Shown: piece after piece, positions 21,335 through 31,728 of the stretch
How the letters are laid out: each line of letters opens with the position of its first letter
How positions within the stretch are numbered: the first letter of the stretch is position 1
Assembly: GCA_028583415.1 (NCBI GenBank)
Contig: CM053270.1
Location: forward strand, 46,946,723-47,010,722
Direction of reading: 5' to 3'
Length of the DNA stretch: 64,000 bases
Source of the DNA: Protea cynaroides
Taxonomy: Eukaryota; Streptophyta; Magnoliopsida; Proteales; Proteaceae
Notes under the pieces: generated by a model
Databases searched by the model: none
The model's input: only the letters and a program-made list of their open reading frames with translations
Told to the model about the DNA's origin: nothing
Translations under genes and position numbers: made by a program

Positions 21335-21730
21335 TTTTGTTTAAAAAAATAAAAAATGCATTTCTTAAATATTAATTGGTTTACTTTCAAAATAATATAT
21401 GTTGAACACCGTTGGCCTATGCTGCCAGGGTTTCAATTTTTTTTCTGTACATATTTTTATTTTTATGAATTTTTTATTAATAAATCCTATTTTCCAGCAA
21501 TAAAAAAATACTATTGGTGTTCAAAATAATATATGTTGAATATCGTTGGCCGATCTGCAGTCACGGTTTCAGTTTTTTTTCTGTACATATTTTTATTTTT
21601 ATGAATTTTTATTAATAAATCCTATTTTCCAGCAATAAAAAATTAATAAAAAAAATATTAATACTTATCTATTGGTGTTCAAAATAATATATGTTGAACA
21701 TCATTGGCCAATCTACTGTTTCATGTTGTC
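21040..21730 (+). repeat. Five degenerate tandem units in the hAT leader intron
   Basis: Units near 21040, 21190, 21389, 21518 and 21677 each contain ATATGTTGAACACCGTTGGCC, then CGATCT and a CACGGTTTCA-like end, then a T-rich stretch and TATTTTCCAGCAAT. Spacing is about 130-200 bp. Similar units recur at 51190-51600 in the other full-length family II copy. Confidence 0.75.
21254..21331. repeat. (TA)n microsatellite
   Basis: About 78 bp of nearly uninterrupted TA dinucleotides with one phase break near 21280, inside the family II hAT leader intron. Confidence 0.95.
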
Positions 21731-21997
21731 GGATTATATTTTTCGAAAAATAAATTATTTTTACTTAATATCCAAAATTATTAATAATATCTAAATAATT
21801 ATGGAAAATTAGGAAAAATATTTTGTTTTATTATAACATAGTTTTAAAATTTTTAAAAGTAATTTCAATGTGTTTTGAGTTGTATTCGCATATTTGATGC
21901 TTTTATGCTCTTCAATTTTAAGTTTTATTAATGCAAATATATTGATTTAAATTTATCTATTTATTATCTTATGTAACAATGTCTTGTTCTAAATATT

Positions 21998-24900
21998 ATG
22001 GCTGCTTCGGGTTCTCGTGAAGGAGGTGGTGATGCTAGTCATACTGACATGGCTTGGTAGTATTGCACCACCATTGACGGTGATAAAAAGAAGACCCAAT
22101 GCAAATTCTGTGGGAAGAAGGTTATGTCTGGTGGGATTATCAAACTTAAGCAACACTTGAGTGGGACTTCTACAGACGTGGCAAAGTGTGCTATAGTTTC
22201 TGTGGAGATTACCAGGGCCACAGCTGCACAGATGAAGGGAGGCCAGAGAAGGGCAGAGAAAGAAAAAAGTAAACAACAATTTGAGGAAGCAATCCGAGGC
22301 ACAGTGCGTGGTTTGGATGATGATAGTTTAGATGATGATGGTCTAGATACCAGGGGTTTGACTGAGGAAGAGGCCAGAGATCTGAGACGGGCAACAATGG
22401 CTAGTAAAGTCAGTCAAGAGATGGAAATGGAAAGGTTGAGGCAAAGAGCCTTAGGGACAGGTGGTACTAGATCATTTCAGCAGCCCGAAGAACCACAAAC
22501 ACGGAGTAAAAGAGGGTTGGCTTCTATGTTTAGAAGATCAAAAAGTACTAGAGCACAACCCCAGGCACCACCACCTACTACTAGGGATGAGGATTATGTT
22601 GAGATTCTATAGCAGGATCCAGCAGTTTTTAGAAAGACTGGCGCCAAACAGAAGAGATTGAAGAGTATGTGGAACTAGAAGGGTACAAAAGAATTTATTG
22701 GGGATGTCTTTGCTAGGTGGTCCATCTATAATAGTATCCCAGCAATTGCCAGTGGTGGCCCATACTATCAACCTTTCTTTGATGCAGTTGCTCAAGTTGG
22801 TCCTGGTGTTAAAACCCCCACTCCATATAAAGTGATGAATGTCTATCTCCCAAGAATTAAAAAAGAGTTAGAAGTATGGATAGAAGGGTTAAAGAATAAT
22901 TGGGGTGCATATGGGGTCACTATAATTTGTGATGGTTGGACTGATCCAACTAGAAAGTCCATCATCAACTTCATGGTCTACAGTGATGGGAAGACATCAT
23001 TCTTGAAGTCTGTGGATGCATCTGCATACACAAAAGATGTTAACTACATCTATGGATTGCTACAGACAGTGGTGGATGAAGTTGGTGCTACAAATGTGGT
23101 GCAAATTGTGACAGACAAGGGCAGCAACTACAAAAAGGCAAGAGAGATGATGATGGCTAACTATAACCTTTTTTGGACTCAATGTGCTGCCCATTGCATT
23201 GACTTGATGTTGAAGGACATGGGCAAGATCCAAAAAGTAAAGCAAGTGGTTGAACAAACATGCCAGGTGACAACATTTGTATACAACCATGGCTATTCTT
23301 TGAACTTGCTGAGAGAGAGATGTGGAGGGGACTTGGTAAGACCTGGCATTACTAGATTTGCAACCAACTACATAGCACTAAAGAGCTTTCAGGCAAAGAT
23401 GTTAGGCCTCAGATCGATGTTTGCATCTAAAGACTGGTTTGGGTAGAGGGAGTCCAGCTCTCCTGCTGGGGTTCAAACACAGACTACTATAGCTTCAGAG
23501 GAATTTTGGAGAACACTGAAGGATGTAGTCAAAATTCTAGAGCCAGTGGTGAAGGTGCTGAGATTAGTGGATACAGCATTCCAACCCACCATGCCACATT
23601 TATATACTGTCATAGATATGTTGAAGGACCGTATAAAAATTGTGCTTCCACGTGGAAACAAACATTTTGTGAAGATTATCAAAGATCGATGGGAGAATCA
23701 GCTGATGCACCCATTGCATAAGGCTGGTGAATATATTTAATAATGTCTTTAATTTAGTTCAACTTAATAGTCAGTACTTTATTTTAATCTGGCGACTCAT
23801 ATTTTGCAGCATACTATTTGAACCCCAAGTATCAATATTCACGTGTTTGGGCTCAATTCTGACCTTATTGGTGCAATAAAAGATGTTGTGGCAAAATTGG
23901 TACCAGATTATACTGTACAAGCACTGGTCAATCTGGAGGTGAGTTGTATGGTTAAAGTGTTGAATTATTTGAATATCCATATATTACAATGACTAATGGT
24001 TATATATTTTGAAATGGGTGTAGATGACAACGTTCAAAGATGGTCTTGGGAGTTTTGGAACTCCCGCCGCAGTGGCTGGATGAGATAAGACCGATCCTGG
24101 TATGGAATTATGAAAATTGAAATTTTCAAGTAACATATCTTATTTAATATGTGTACTAAAATGTGTGTTTCATCTTGTGCAGCTGAGTGGTGGTTGTCGT
24201 ATGGCGAGCATGCAGCTGAGTTGAGAAGAATAGCAATTAAAGTCCTATTTCAGACATGTTCCGCATCTGGGTGTGAGCGAAATTGGAGTACTTTCTTCCT
24301 TATCCATTCAAAGAGGCGGAATAAATTGGACTCTCAATGGCTAAATGACTTGGTCTACGCCCATTACAACATGAGACTGAGGGTACAGTACTTGAAATTT
24401 GAACAAAGAAATGAATAAGAGCTGATCGAGCTAACCGACGTCTTTCAACTATCTTCAGATGAAGAGGATCCCTATGCGGAATGGGTGAGAGACAGAGCAG
24501 TTCCAGTGATGGATGAGCCTAGTGGGATGCCCGACTCCACTGTGTCTCCTCCAATAGGTTCTAATCTCGAGCAGTTTATGTCCTTGGATGAGGGTCCTGT
24601 ACACGCACAGTCGCCTAAACCGTTTGACCCCCCAGCTGGTACTGGTAGTGACTCAGAAGGCGATGATGATACAATGGATCAAAGTGACTGGTCAACTTCT
24701 GATAGTAGTGGTGATGATGGTAGTGGTGGTGGTGATGAGGGTGGTGGTGGTGATGAGGGTGGTGGTGGTGGTGGTGGTGGTGATCCTAGACCGACTGTAC
24801 CCATTATTAGATGGACCGGTGAGAGTCAGTATACACACGCTACACAGGATCCAGATCATGGTGGACGCACATCTTCATCACAGCCTATGACTGGGTATAC

Positions 24901-25482
24901 ACGTAGGTCTCGTCAACGGGAACGCCCTTTGCAACCAGTGGAAGAAGAAGAAGATCGTTTCTTTGACATCGTTCCTGATCCTGATATTATGCCTGATGTT
25001 GAAATTGATAGCATGTCTACAAGTTTTGGAGGACTGAGCATTGAGGGTAGCAGTGGACAGGAGCAGGGGCAGTGGAGTGCTCATGGATTTGGCACCACTT
25101 CGGCGTACGGTTCTTATTCCGATGATGATGACCGCATGATGGGAAGTGCATATGATTATTCCACTGATACTAGTAATGCTACATCACAGACTGGCTCAAA
25201 CTTTATGGACAGACTCTTTTCAATCCCAAATTTGCAAAAAACCATGCCCCACACCACCCAATGTATGCTCACTTTACTCTACATTATAGTGAATTGTATC
25301 CAAGGTTGAGTATCTTTAGAAACTTCCCGGATCATGTGTATGAGAAATATGTGGAAGACTACCAGACCTTCTATAGCCGAAGGATGTCGTGGCAGGACTT
25401 TGTTTATCAGACCAAGATATATTTTCTTCAGCAAAGTCAATCTGATCAGATGGAACCTGCATGCCACTCTACATATGATTAG
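21998..25482 (+). pseudogene. Family II hAT transposase (BED finger, DUF659, dimerisation, C-terminal tail)
   Basis: The start ATG is at 21998. The BED-type finger follows as CKFCGKKV, then GGIIKLKQHLSG and a later Cys; this domain should bind transposon ends. The DUF659/hAT core reads VTIICDGWTDPTRKS (first acidic residue), VVQIVTDKGSNYKKA (second) and CAAHCIDLML, the hAT CxxH hallmark. The dimerisation domain is GCERNWSTFFLIHSKRR and WLNDLVYAHYNMRLRV at about 24265-24385. After it come an acidic, Gly-rich linker and a tail with WTGESQYTHATQD and VEDYQTFYSRRMSWQDFV. In-frame stops at 22058, 22610, 22676 and 23444 disable it. Introns with CAG acceptors appear near 23808, 24022 and 24179. Confidence 0.92.
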
Positions 25483-25882
25483 ACATTGGGATGGACTGAT
25501 GGGAATGTATTATTTCATTTTGAGTATTTAAATCTTTCATATAATGAGTACTTGTAAATTATGTCAGTTTGTGGGATTTACGATTTATGAATGTATGATT
25601 TTTCGATAATGTGATTACTTTTTATGCTTCAAATGTGTTTATATATGTTAAATAAGTATTTTCCTGCAATATATAGCCTTAAAATGGCTCTAAAATGGAC
25701 TTAGAAAATCAAAAAATGACTTAAACCATAAAAAAAAAACTGTCAAAACTCCCATTTTTACCCTTTGGGAGTTTCGGCAGGTTCTCACCAAGATGACCGA
25801 GATGACCGAGATCTCGGTAATCTCGGTTTTCTCAAGGGTCGAGGCACCCTCGAGATCTGAGATTTCGAACCATGGCAGGAAG

Positions 25883-27470
25883 CTCTTGCATATCCACGAT
25901 GGAAAGCAATCATGGTTGAAGAGATGCAAGCTCTGACGAAGAACAATACATGGGACTTGGTCTCTCTTCCTCCCAAAAGCACATGGTGAGCTGCAACTGG
26001 GTATTTGTTGTGCGCAGCATATGGCTGTAACTGTGAACCAGTACAAGGCTAGATTGGTTGCCAGAGGGTTCACTCAAACATATGGTCTTTACTATCAAGA
26101 AACATTTTCTCCAGTTTCCAAGATTAATACCATCCGTGTGATTTTTTCCTTCGTTGTGAATCTAGGCTAGGATCTACAACTGGATGTCAAAAATGCAGTC
26201 CTTCATGGCGAGTTAGAAAAGGAGGTGTATTTGGATCTTCCACCTAGGTTCTCTAGTCCAGAAACTCAAGGGAAGATGTGTAAACTCAAACGTGCTCTCT
26301 ATGTACTAAAATAGTCTCTTCAAGCTTTGTTTGGGTAATTCCACTAAGTTACGGTGTATGTGGGCTACACCCAAAGTCATGTTGACCACACTCTTTTCAT
26401 TAAGCAGTCTTGTTCTAAGATCACTATGCTCATTGTGCCTGCTAATGACATTGTGATCACCAGTAGTGATATAGATAAAATCTCTCGCATGAAGACTTAC
26501 CTAGGTCAAGAGTATGAGATCAAGGATCTTGGCAAGTTGCGCCACTTTCTAAGCATTGAAGATGCGCGTTCTAATAAGGGTATATTTATCTCCCAATAGA
26601 AGTACACTCTGGATTTGCTTTCTAAAATGGGGATGCTTGACTGTAAGCCCTTGGACACCCCTCTTCAAGCTAATCTTCGCCATTCCAGTTAGGATGGTGA
26701 TTCAGTGGATAAGGGTCAATACCAACAGTTGGTTGGGAAATTGATATATTTTATCCCACCTGTCCGGAAATTGCCTTCGCTATCAGCTTGGTTGGTCAGT
26801 ATATGCATGCTCCAGGATCTACCGACTGGGAAGCCGTGCTTAGTATTCTATGTTATATAAAATCTGCACCAGGCAAATGGGTTCTTTTCTCTCCCCATGG
26901 TCATTTGCGGATTGAGGCCTTCATAGATGCAGATTGGGTCAGCTCTCATGATGATCGCCGATTCTCTCTCCCCATGGTTATTTGCGGGTTGAGGCCTTCA
27001 CAGATGCAGATTGGACCAACTCTCTTGATGATCGCCGGTTTATTACAAGCTATGGTACAGTTGTGGGCGGTAACTTGGTCACTTGGCACAGTAAGAAACA
27101 GGTTGGGGTAGCTCAGTCTAGTAATGAAGCAGAGTTTCGCCCCATGTCTCATGGTATTTGTGAAATGATGTGACTCCAGCATTTTTTGAAGGATCTGGCT
27201 CTCTTTTCCTCTTTCGATGAGGTTATAATTTGACAGTAAGTCTGCTATTAGCATTGCTCACAATCCTATTCAACATGATCACATCAAGCATGTGGAGATT
27301 GACTGTCATTTCATCAAAGGGAAGCTGGACCGAGGGCTGTTTAGCATTCCCTTTGTTAAATCTGGAGATCAATTAACTGATATTTTTACAAAAATCTTTT
27401 AGTAAATTATTTAATCCAATATTATGCAAGTTGGGCATGTGTGATATCTATACACCAACTTGAGAGGGAG
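25883..27470 (+). pseudogene. Copia A reverse transcriptase and RNase H remnant
   Basis: Right after the hAT duplication the copia RT resumes: WKAIMVEEMQALTKNNTWDLV. The DVKNA segment is visible near 26185; the YVDD box is not intact (the matching stretch at about 26430 reads IVPANDIVITSSD). RNase H gives IEAFIDADWVSSHDDRR and SSNEAEFRPMSH, then the KHVEIDCHFIK block at about 27285-27320. A 77-bp tandem duplication (26888-27041) copies the first RNase H catalytic segment out of frame. The C-terminal LGMCDIYTPT-like end precedes the purine tract. Confidence 0.85.
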
Positions 27471-27534
27471 TGTTGTAATATGGGTACAACTCCTATTATA
27501 AATGAAGTTGGGACTGTCCATCATTCATTCCTCT

Positions 27535-27565
<31 letters not shown>

Positions 27566-27693
27566 GGAAGAAAGAGAAAGTTCTCTTCCTCTTTCCACAC
27601 CTCAAAACATAATAGGCTAATATCTGTCACCCTCCCATCCTCATTCCTCAGTTAGATAGTAACTGTTAGAACCAAATTGTTTATATCCACAGC
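27471..27693 (+). repeat. Copia A 3' LTR (right border uncertain)
   Basis: The LTR begins with TGTTGTAATA directly after the purine tract ACTTGAGAGGGAG. It contains a TATA-type tract (27538-27565). No 5' LTR survives for comparison, so the right border is a guess at one of several CA dinucleotides. Confidence 0.5.
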
Positions 27694-29192
27694 AGGTAGG
27701 TTTCAAATTGAATAATAAATAATCAAGTTGTTTTAATTTTCTTTATAAATTATCAAAACAAACTGGAAAAAATAAAATAGTAAAAATAGAATGATGAAAT
27801 CAGTTTCCCATCTACCTTCACACATCCATTAACTAGCAAGCAAACTGCAAGACACTGAGCAGTAAGTGGTTGAATTTCTTATGAAGTGAGAAACAATCCA
27901 AACAAGAAGCCAATTAGCCACGAAAAGAGAGACCTCCAGTAGAATGTTTCCTTCAACACTTTTCAGCACCAAACCAATAAGGCAGTGGACCCACACACAA
28001 ACCAAATCCAGGGATCAATAATAACCTTCATTCCCAATCTCTCCCCACCCCTCCAACCTCCCATCCACCCCATACAATTGCAGATGAGGAATCTTCTGCT
28101 AGATGTTGCCTCAGAAGCCTCTAATAAATAAATCACTCACTAGTCACAACCATTGATCTTGGTCCATTTTCCTTCCATACTCCCCACATAATTGCAGAAC
28201 AGGGATCTTCATGCGGATATTTCCTCAGAACAAGCTAGGAAAGAAGAGGAAACCTTATTTGCTCCCCATCCCATGCGCCCCCCCCCCCCAAAAAAAAAAA
28301 AACCAAACCAAAAAAAATAAAAATAAAATAGAGGCTTGGTGGGGTTATGAAAAGCAGGATAATCTATGATCTTCTCAATAAACAGCAGTCCAAATAAAAT
28401 TTTCTTCCTTGGGATGTACAGATGTGCCCATATTAGAATGGAATTCAGATTATATTTCTTCCTGTTCCCCCTTCCATAAGAAATTGCAGAGAGACTGAAC
28501 AAAGAAAAGGCCTTCATGTCCAAACTCTGCCAGTGGCTATTTGGGCAACGTTCACACCTGAATGTTAATAAGGGCATATTTGGGACAACTTATCAAGGTT
28601 CTGCTTCTGGAAGCCCAGAAGCCAGATTTCAGGTCGCAAAGGTTGGGGCTAGTAAGATTCCATGTGAGAGAATCTTTGCCGCCTCCCACACAATAAGCCC
28701 ACTCCAGATTCTTGGCATATGTCAAGAACTTTTGCCACTAAGTTCCAATTTTACAACTGAAGGAAAGAAATTTCATCAAACCATTAAAGGAAAATGTGCT
28801 TCCCACACACCGAGTTTCCACCTTAAGTGAGCTTGTGACCGTCCATTTACTGAAAAAAAAGGATCAAGGGACCCGTCTCAAGTGAAAAGGGCTCGAGAGG
28901 GCGAAATTCCAGATTCAAAATTCCTGGCTTTCCTTCACCAATCAAGCGCGGGACATACTACTGATTGATTCCAAACCAGTTTCACCGGGGTAAGAAAATG
29001 GTGAAGATACAACCCTTGAGTCCCAATCTCAATTACAAGCCCTATATTTGATTTGAATCACCCTACTCTACAAGGATGAGTTTCTAGGCACAATATCCCA
29101 ACCAAAGCCTGATGCAGCTACGGTTCTATGGTTGGACCAGTTTGGAAACCCAAACCATGAAAAACCAGGTTGGACCTTAGGTCCATTAGAAT
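27694..29192. other. Intron stretch with no recognised element
   Basis: This is mixed sequence with a (C)n(A)n homopolymer junction at about 28277-28302. The open frame at 28516-28830 shows no motif I know. No repeat borders, TIRs or coding similarity were found by eye. Confidence 0.6.
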
Positions 29193-29344
29193 CATAGTTG
29201 TCAAGGAGAAAAGGCAAACCAAGGCGTTGGAGGCCTGACAAGGTGCCAAAGCGACCAAGGAGCCCGCTCAGGTGACTAAGGCGCCCGATTTTCCACGGCG
29301 TCACAAGGCCGCCTAGTTGCCTAGGCGACGCCTTGACAACTATG
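29193..29344. mobile_element. Family III hAT miniature element (152 bp)
   Basis: The TIRs are CATAGTTGTCAAGG and its exact inverse CCTTGACAACTATG. Flanking 8-mers are ATTAGAAT (29185-29192) and ATTAAAAT (29345-29352), 7 of 8 identical. The body is almost entirely CGCCT/AGGCG half-sites (GGCGTTGG, GCGCCCG, CTAGGCGACGCC). Confidence 0.88.
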
Positions 29345-30239
29345 ATTAAAATATTTTAGGGATTTTCTTATTTGAGCTTATCTTGTTATTTGGATTATTT
29401 CTTCTATCAGTTGGAGGATAACTAACATTACTAGGAGTTAATGTTTTGTTGTGTTTTAGAGTACGTTAGGAATCTATCATGATAGAGTTGTTCTATACTA
29501 AAATTGTAGAATTTAGCTTGCCTTTATCTTCAGTTGAGTCATATTAGATTAGGAGTAAAGTAAATTTGTTTTCTTTATATATTAGCTTGTAACCATCAAT
29601 TATTTTCAGAGATTAATGGAAACATGAGTTTGGCTGTTGGTGCCTGTGTGGCCTGGTGACAACCTGTTGCCTGTGGTATCTCTCTCTTTTCTTCTTCTTT
29701 CCAGTGATTCGGAACCCTTCCCTCAGGTATGTTCCTCTCTTTCTTCTTCCAGTCTCTTCTTCTTTACTCTTCTCTTTCTTCCTGTTATTTCTGTGCTTTC
29801 TGATTTCGCCCCTGTTTTGGGCAGTTCCTGCAGCACATCTTAGCTGGATCGATCTCCATCGATACAACTCCTCTGAACCTATTACTCTGAGCGTAGGTTG
29901 TCTACCCATAGGACTCCCAAACCCTAGAGTTTCAGTTCCTAAAACATTTTCTACCGTGATATCCAAATTAGTTTCAGATCTGGTTTGGTGCTTTACCGCC
30001 AAATTCAGCTTCAGGCCTTCGATTTTCTTCTTCCACTTGCTGGATGGGAGGATTATTAGGTGGTTTCATAGATCAGTGGGTTAGTAATCTTCAACTGTGA
30101 TTTCAGATCAAATAGAGTTCACATGTGTGAGTTCTCCCATCTAAAACAAGTTCAGTTCCTCCACTGGTTCCTGTTCTTATCGTGAGGAAGAAGATGAACA
30201 TTTTTTTTTTTTTGAATTCCATACATTAGGTATATCTAC
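29345..30239. other. Intron stretch, LTR-like features but unproven
   Basis: AT-rich sequence to about 29620, then a pyrimidine-rich stretch (29680-29830). Around 29500-29640 there is a TATATATTAGCTTG box and a possible polyadenylation-like AATGGAAAC context that resembles a solo LTR, but no repeat partner or TSD was found. The open frame at 29656-30084 has no recognisable domain. Confidence 0.4.
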
Positions 30240-30325
30240 CATAGCTGTCAGTGACAAGGCAACCCAAAGCAGTGGAGGGGGGCCTAAACGCTTAGGCGAG
30301 AAGGCGACCGGCGCCATGGGTGTGC
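30240..30325. mobile_element. Family III hAT fragment
   Basis: The left end is CATAGCTGTCAGTGACAAGG, followed by GGCCTAAACGCTTAGGCG and GGCGACCGGCGCC. The right TIR is absent. It is a partial copy recognised by its palindrome half-sites. Confidence 0.5.
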
Positions 30326-31084
30326 ATGACTGGTTGAACTTAGAAGTTGTTGCTAATGCATAATCATATAATCACATAATCACAGAATACATAATCATAC
30401 CATCTCAAAACATAATTATAAAATCAGTAATCACATAATTACATTATTTATACTAACAGATATACAATGTCATTTGAATCAACGAAACAGTGATCACATA
30501 ATACATAATACACAACCACAGAATTATATTATTTATGCTAACAATTGCACATGTAATTTATATCGCAGAACCATATATCAGAGACTTACAGAATCAGTAG
30601 ATGTAGCTGCAGCCACAGCAACCACCACAACAGTAGCTACCCCTACCGCCACCGGCTACCAACAGCAGTAGCAACCACTACCGCCACTGCCATAGAAGGA
30701 GACAGAAGGCAACAGGAAGAAGGGAAAAAAACAGAGACATGGAGAAGGAGAAGAAAGGGCGGGAAAATAACGGTGAAGTAACAGGAAGTGAGGAAAGCGG
30801 AAGAAAAAGGAGACGGACAAAAAAGACAAGAAACTGGGGGGGAGGGGAGGAAGGGATTTGACAGAATTAAAGGAGAAGAAAAAGAAAATTAAAAAAAGAT
30901 TTGGAGGAGAAGAAACCCGGGGGGGGGGGGGGATCCACAGAATTGAAGAAGAATCAGAAGAATCGAAGAAAGTGAAGAAGAAGAAGGAAAATAATGCAGG
31001 ATGGTTTGGGTTTGGTTAGTTACACCAAGATTTGAACATTTTCAGTTAAATCAGGTTCATTATTGAACAAGGGCAAATAATTAG
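30326..31084. other. Low-complexity intron stretch
   Basis: Repeated CATAATCACATAATC-type words at 30357-30530, ACC/GCC triplets at 30600-30700, then AAG-rich purine DNA to 31000 with a G12 run near 30919. No gene is seen. Confidence 0.6.
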
Positions 31085-31728
31085 ATGGTGAAAATTGACA
31101 AGAGGGATACCGCAAAGCTCTTAGTTTAGGTATCTAGGCTTAATCATAAATAAAGAAAATGATATAAAGAATGTTGTTTCATAGAGGATTAAAATATGAT
31201 GGATGAAGTGGAGAGGTGCATCTAGAATATTGTGTGATCAGCGTATTACTTTAAAACTTCAAGAAATATTTTATAGGACAGTCATTCAACCAGCTATATA
31301 TATGGTGTGAAATGTTGCAAATAAGAAGCATCATATAGATAAATTGTGTAGCTAAGATGAGAATTTTGGAATGGATGTGTGGCAAAATAAGGAAGGGTAA
31401 GGTAAGGAATGATTGTCTTAGAGCTGATTTGGGAAGAGTGCTGATACATAATAAGCTACGAGAATCTCGATTGGGATGGTATGGCCATGTTCAATGGAGG
31501 TGTTTAGATGCTCCAGTTCGAAATAGTGGTTTGATTCATATCAAAGTATCTAAAAGAGCAAAGGGCAAACCTAAGATGACTGTAGGGGAGGTGCTGAAGA
31601 AAGACATGGATATCTTAGACCATGTTTCAAGTATGACCTCAGACAAAGCTGGTTGAGGGCAAGAGTCCATGTAACCAATCCATTTAGTTGGTATAAGGCT
31701 TTGCTGGCTTTGCTATTGTTGTTGTTGT
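31085..31728 (+). mobile_element. RTE-clade LINE, 5'-truncated 3' end with (TTG)n tail
   Basis: Collinear with 62480-63100 of the full-length copy. It encodes the RT C-terminus in the 31357-31656 frame (KIRKGKVRNDCLRADLGRV, LRESRLGWYGHVQWR) and ends CCATTTAGTTGGTATAAGG followed by a (TTG)n tail at about 31708-31730. The tail abuts the first long direct repeat of the next element. Confidence 0.85.

Larger units (their letters stand above)
20621..25874 (+). mobile_element. Family II hAT transposon with transposase gene (5,254 bp)
   Basis: This element splits copia A. A perfect 8-bp duplication GCAGGAAG flanks it at 20613-20620 and 25875-25882, and copia coding resumes on the far side. The TIRs start CATAGTTTTAAAACT and CATGGTTCGAAATCTC. 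CGAGATCTCG-type arrays lie at 20640-20800 and 25780-25865. Inside are a 5' leader, an AT-rich intron with tandem units and a (TA)n tract, and a four-domain transposase reading frame with several nonsense changes. This is one of two full-length family II copies; the other is 50744-55765. Confidence 0.95.
5165..27470 (+). mobile_element. Copia A: 5'-truncated Ty1-copia retrotransposon, multiply interrupted
   Basis: The copia coding order gag, zinc knuckle, protease, integrase, reverse transcriptase and RNase H can be followed on the plus strand through four pieces: about 5165-7112, 19788-19841, 20385-20620 and 25883-27470. The gaps are three hAT insertions, each with its own TSD. About 3.8 kb of copia sequence remains; the 5' LTR and the first part of gag are missing. 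It ends with a polypurine tract at about 27460-27470 followed by a TG that opens the 3' LTR. Many stops and frameshifts make it an old copy, the outermost layer of the nest. Confidence 0.85.

Noticed and set aside
21175..21390. Open frame with Ile-Tyr repeats
   Set aside because: Translation of the (TA)n tract.
24485..25309. Open frame considered as a separate acidic/Gly-rich host gene
   Set aside because: It follows the hAT dimerisation domain directly, lies inside the TIR/TSD bounds and recurs in other hAT copies, so it is the transposase tail.
29656..30084. Open frame with hydrophobic N-terminus
   Set aside because: No recognisable domain; composition follows a CT-rich stretch and no splice or start context supports it.
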